A DNA stretch of 6,478 nucleotides from Burkholderiales bacterium (GTDB lineage: Bacteria; Pseudomonadota; Gammaproteobacteria; Burkholderiales; Usitatibacteraceae). Below are positions 4,904-6,478 of the stretch, one piece after another (position 1 is the first letter of the stretch; each line of letters opens with the position of its first letter). The stretch is from assembly GCA_025936275.1 (NCBI GenBank), contig JAICTR010000177.1:1-6478 (forward strand), in the 5' to 3' direction. The notes beneath the pieces are model-generated. The model worked only from the letters and a program-made list of their open reading frames with translations, did no database searches and was not told the DNA's origin. The translations under genes were made by a program, and so were the position numbers.

Positions 4904-6333
4904 GCATCGAAGCCGAAGTGGTCGAAAGCGACGTCCCGGCGCGGCTCGACGCGCTGCCGTGGGCGCGCTTCCACACGCTGGTCATCGCGGCGCTCGGCGT
5001 GACGTGGGTGCTCGACGGGCTCGAGGTGACGCTCGCCGGCGCGGTGTCCGGCGCCCTCAAGGAAAGCCCGGCGCTGCACCTCACCGACACGCAGGTGGGG
5101 ATGACCGCGAGCGCCTACCTCGCCGGCGCGGTGCTCGGCGCGTTGATGTTCGGCTGGCTCGCCGACCTCTTCGGGCGCAAGCGCCTCTTCTTCGTGACGC
5201 TCGGCGTGTACATCGCGGGCACCGCGATGAGCGCGGGCTCTCCCGACTTCCTGCTCTTCGCGCTCTCGCGCTTCGTCACCGGCGCGGGCATCGGCGGCGA
5301 GTACGCGGCGATCAACTCCGCGATCCAGGAGCTGATTCCGGCGCGCTACCGCGGGCGCACCGACCTCGCGGTGAACGGCAGCTTCTGGGTCGGCGCGGCG
5401 CTCGGGGCGATCGGATCGAGCGTGCTCCTCGAGCCCGGGCGCCTCCCACCCGACATGGGCTGGCGCGCCGCGTTCGGCATCGGCGCGGCGCTCGGCATCG
5501 TGATCCTCTTCCTGCGCCGGCTGCTTCCCGAGAGCCCGCGCTGGCTGCTGTTGCATGGCCGGCACGAGGAGGCGGAGCGCGTCGCCTCGCGCGTGGAGCG
5601 CGAGGTGCTCGACCATTCCGCGCCGCTGGTGGCACATCCGCGCGTGCGATTGCGCCCGCGCGGACGGGCGGCGAGCTTCGTCGACCTCGCCCGATGCCTC
5701 TTCTCGCTCTATCCGCGCCGCGCCGTGCTCGGCCTCGCGCTCATGACGGCGCAGGCCTTCTGCTACAACGCGATCTTCTTCACCTACGCGCTGGTGCTCG
5801 GGCGCTTCTACGACGTCGCGCCCGAGGACGTCGGCCTCTACCTGCTGCCGTTCGCGGTGAGCAACTTCCTCGGGCCGCTGCTGCTCGGGCCGTGGTTCGA
5901 CACGTGGGGCCGGCGCGCGATGATTTCGATGACCTACGTGCTTTCCGGGCTGCTTCTCGCGCTCACGGCGCTTCTCTTCGTGGAGGGGCTCCTCGGCGCG
6001 GCGACGCAGACGCTCGCGTGGACCTTCGTGTTCTTCTTCGCCTCGGCGGCGGCGAGCTCGGCGTACCTCACGGTGAGCGAGTCGTTTCCGGTCGAGGTGC
6101 GCGCGCTCGCGATCGCGTTCTTCTACGCGGTGGGCACCGGCATCGGCGGCATCGGCGCGCCGTGGCTTTTTGGCGCGCTGATCGGCACCGGCGAGCCGGC
6201 CGCGATCGCCTCGGGATACGCGCTCGGCGCGGTGATGATGATCGGCGCCGGCATCGTCGCCCTGCGGCTCGGCGTGGACGCCGAAAGGAAGCCGCTCGAA
6301 GCCGTGGCGCGGCCGCTCTCGAGCGCGGATTGA
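4900..6333 (+). CDS. MFS transporter, metabolite:H+ symporter / sugar-porter-like
   Basis: A 477-residue inner-membrane protein with about twelve hydrophobic segments in two halves, the standard size for major facilitator transporters. Visible family signatures are VLDGLEVT at 37-44 in the first helix, motif A GWLADLFGRKR at 85-95, RFVTGAGIGGEYAA at 124-137, the PESPRWLLL box at 210-218 closing the first half, the second-half motif A copy WFDTWGRR at 332-339, and ESFPVEVRA at 394-402. These place it with aromatic-acid/dicarboxylate and sugar symporters driven by protons. The start ATG at 4900 overlaps the upstream stop; earlier codons in this frame are out-of-frame shadow of that gene. It converges on an organic-acid dehydrogenase gene, consistent with carboxylate transport, but the substrate is not determined. 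Confidence 0.92.
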   Translation: MSIEAEVVESDVPARLDALPWARFHTLVIAALGVTWVLDGLEVTLAGAVSGALKESPALHLTDTQVGMTASAYLAGAVLGALMFGWLADLFGRKRLFFVTLGVYIAGTAMSAGSPDFLLFALSRFVTGAGIGGEYAAINSAIQELIPARYRGRTDLAVNGSFWVGAALGAIGSSVLLEPGRLPPDMGWRAAFGIGAALGIVILFLRRLLPESPRWLLLHGRHEEAERVASRVEREVLDHSAPLVAHPRVRLRPRGRAASFVDLARCLFSLYPRRAVLGLALMTAQAFCYNAIFFTYALVLGRFYDVAPEDVGLYLLPFAVSNFLGPLLLGPWFDTWGRRAMISMTYVLSGLLLALTALLFVEGLLGAATQTLAWTFVFFFASAAASSAYLTVSESFPVEVRALAIAFFYAVGTGIGGIGAPWLFGALIGTGEPAAIASGYALGAVMMIGAGIVALRLGVDAERKPLEAVARPLSSAD

Positions 6334-6388
6334 AAATGGGGTCAGGGTCATTTTCCGGTTCGCGGAAAATGAACCTGACCCCATTTTC
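6332..6388. repeat. 57-bp near-perfect palindrome between convergent genes, terminator-like
   Basis: The left arm (6332-6357) and right arm (6363-6388) are 26 nt each and pair at 25 of 26 positions around the loop GTTCG. The core reads AATGGGGTCAGG ... TCATTTTCCG. The left arm starts within the MFS stop codon, and the right arm ends 2 nt before the stop of the opposite gene. A-tracts and T-tracts at the outer ends allow hairpin plus short U-run on either strand, so bidirectional termination is possible, though the run is only four T. The GGGGTCAGG-TCATTTTCC sequence resembles a repeat I recall as dispersed in Proteobacteria, often near REP-associated transposases; not searched. Confidence 0.85.
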
Positions 6389-6390
6389 GT

Positions 6391-6478
6391 TCAGAGCGCG
6401 GCGATCACCGCGCGCGTAACGTCCTTCGTCTTTGCCGTGCCGCCGAGGTCCGGCGTGTGCACGCCGCTCGCGGTCACC
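6391..6478 (-). CDS. Isopropylmalate/isocitrate-family dehydrogenase (tartrate/D-malate-like), C-terminal end
   Basis: Only the last 28 codons plus stop lie in the window; the start is beyond the right edge. The end reads HTPDLGGTAKTKDVTRAVIAAL, which matches the family C-terminus: DLGG, then a T-rich turn, then an amphipathic T-x-A-(V/I)-I-x-x-L helix. Members are NAD(P)-dependent metal enzymes that oxidise and decarboxylate 2-hydroxy acids such as 3-isopropylmalate, tartrate, D-malate or isocitrate. The TPDLGG form looks closer to tartrate/D-malate enzymes than to LeuB, but such a short piece cannot settle this. It ends tail-to-tail with the MFS gene, with the palindrome between. Confidence 0.75.
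   Translation of the reverse strand, partial: VTASGVHTPDLGGTAKTKDVTRAVIAAL

Noticed and set aside
4645..6384. Long open frames on both strands over the MFS gene (minus 4645-6384, plus 4665-6419)
   Set aside because: Both are low-complexity Arg/Ala/Glu-rich shadows of the MFS gene; the real frame has all MFS motifs.

Overview
The window is very GC-rich, with strong G/C preference at third codon positions. It carries Betaproteobacteria-like content: an iron(III)/2-aminoethylphosphonate-type ABC importer, a PdxA-family dehydrogenase, an MFS metabolite transporter and dispersed palindromic repeats containing GTCATCCCCGCG. I read it as chromosomal DNA of a betaproteobacterium, probably Burkholderiales-like. 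That is inference from composition and gene families; no marker gene is present.

Layout. Positions 1-4056 hold a minus-strand operon, read right to left: an ABC ATPase (2998-4056), a secreted periplasmic binding protein (1933-2964), a fused two-domain permease (139-1929, TTG start) and the 5' end of a PdxA-family dehydrogenase (1-142, cut by the window edge). Spacing is very tight: 33 nt, then 3 nt, then a 4-nt GTGA overlap. A promoter with a perfect TTGACA box lies in the 85-nt gap before the ATPase gene, and a 9-bp inverted repeat brackets its -10 region. Upstream is a small unrecognised minus-strand gene (4142-4390).

A divergent intergenic region (4391-4480) separates that small gene from a plus-strand pair: a small membrane protein (4481-4903) overlapping by ATGA an MFS transporter (4900-6333). 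The MFS gene converges with the 3' end of an isopropylmalate/tartrate/D-malate-type dehydrogenase gene (6391-6478, minus). The gap between them is almost exactly filled by a 57-bp near-perfect palindrome.

How they fit together. The operon looks like uptake of a small anionic solute coupled to its metabolism: binding protein captures, permease and ATPase import, and the PdxA-like enzyme oxidises a hydroxy-acid or phosphorylated intermediate. The binding protein is of the ferric-iron superfamily but lacks a paired tyrosine at the usual iron-ligand region. Together with the enzyme context this makes an organic acid, sugar acid or phosphonate more plausible than iron. The substrate cannot be fixed from the sequence.

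The most unusual feature is that two members of a palindromic repeat family lie inside the extreme 5' coding regions of two consecutive genes (permease and PdxA-like), apparently translated in frame as arginine/serine/proline-rich N-terminal extensions. No tRNA, rRNA, CRISPR array or transposase gene was seen.
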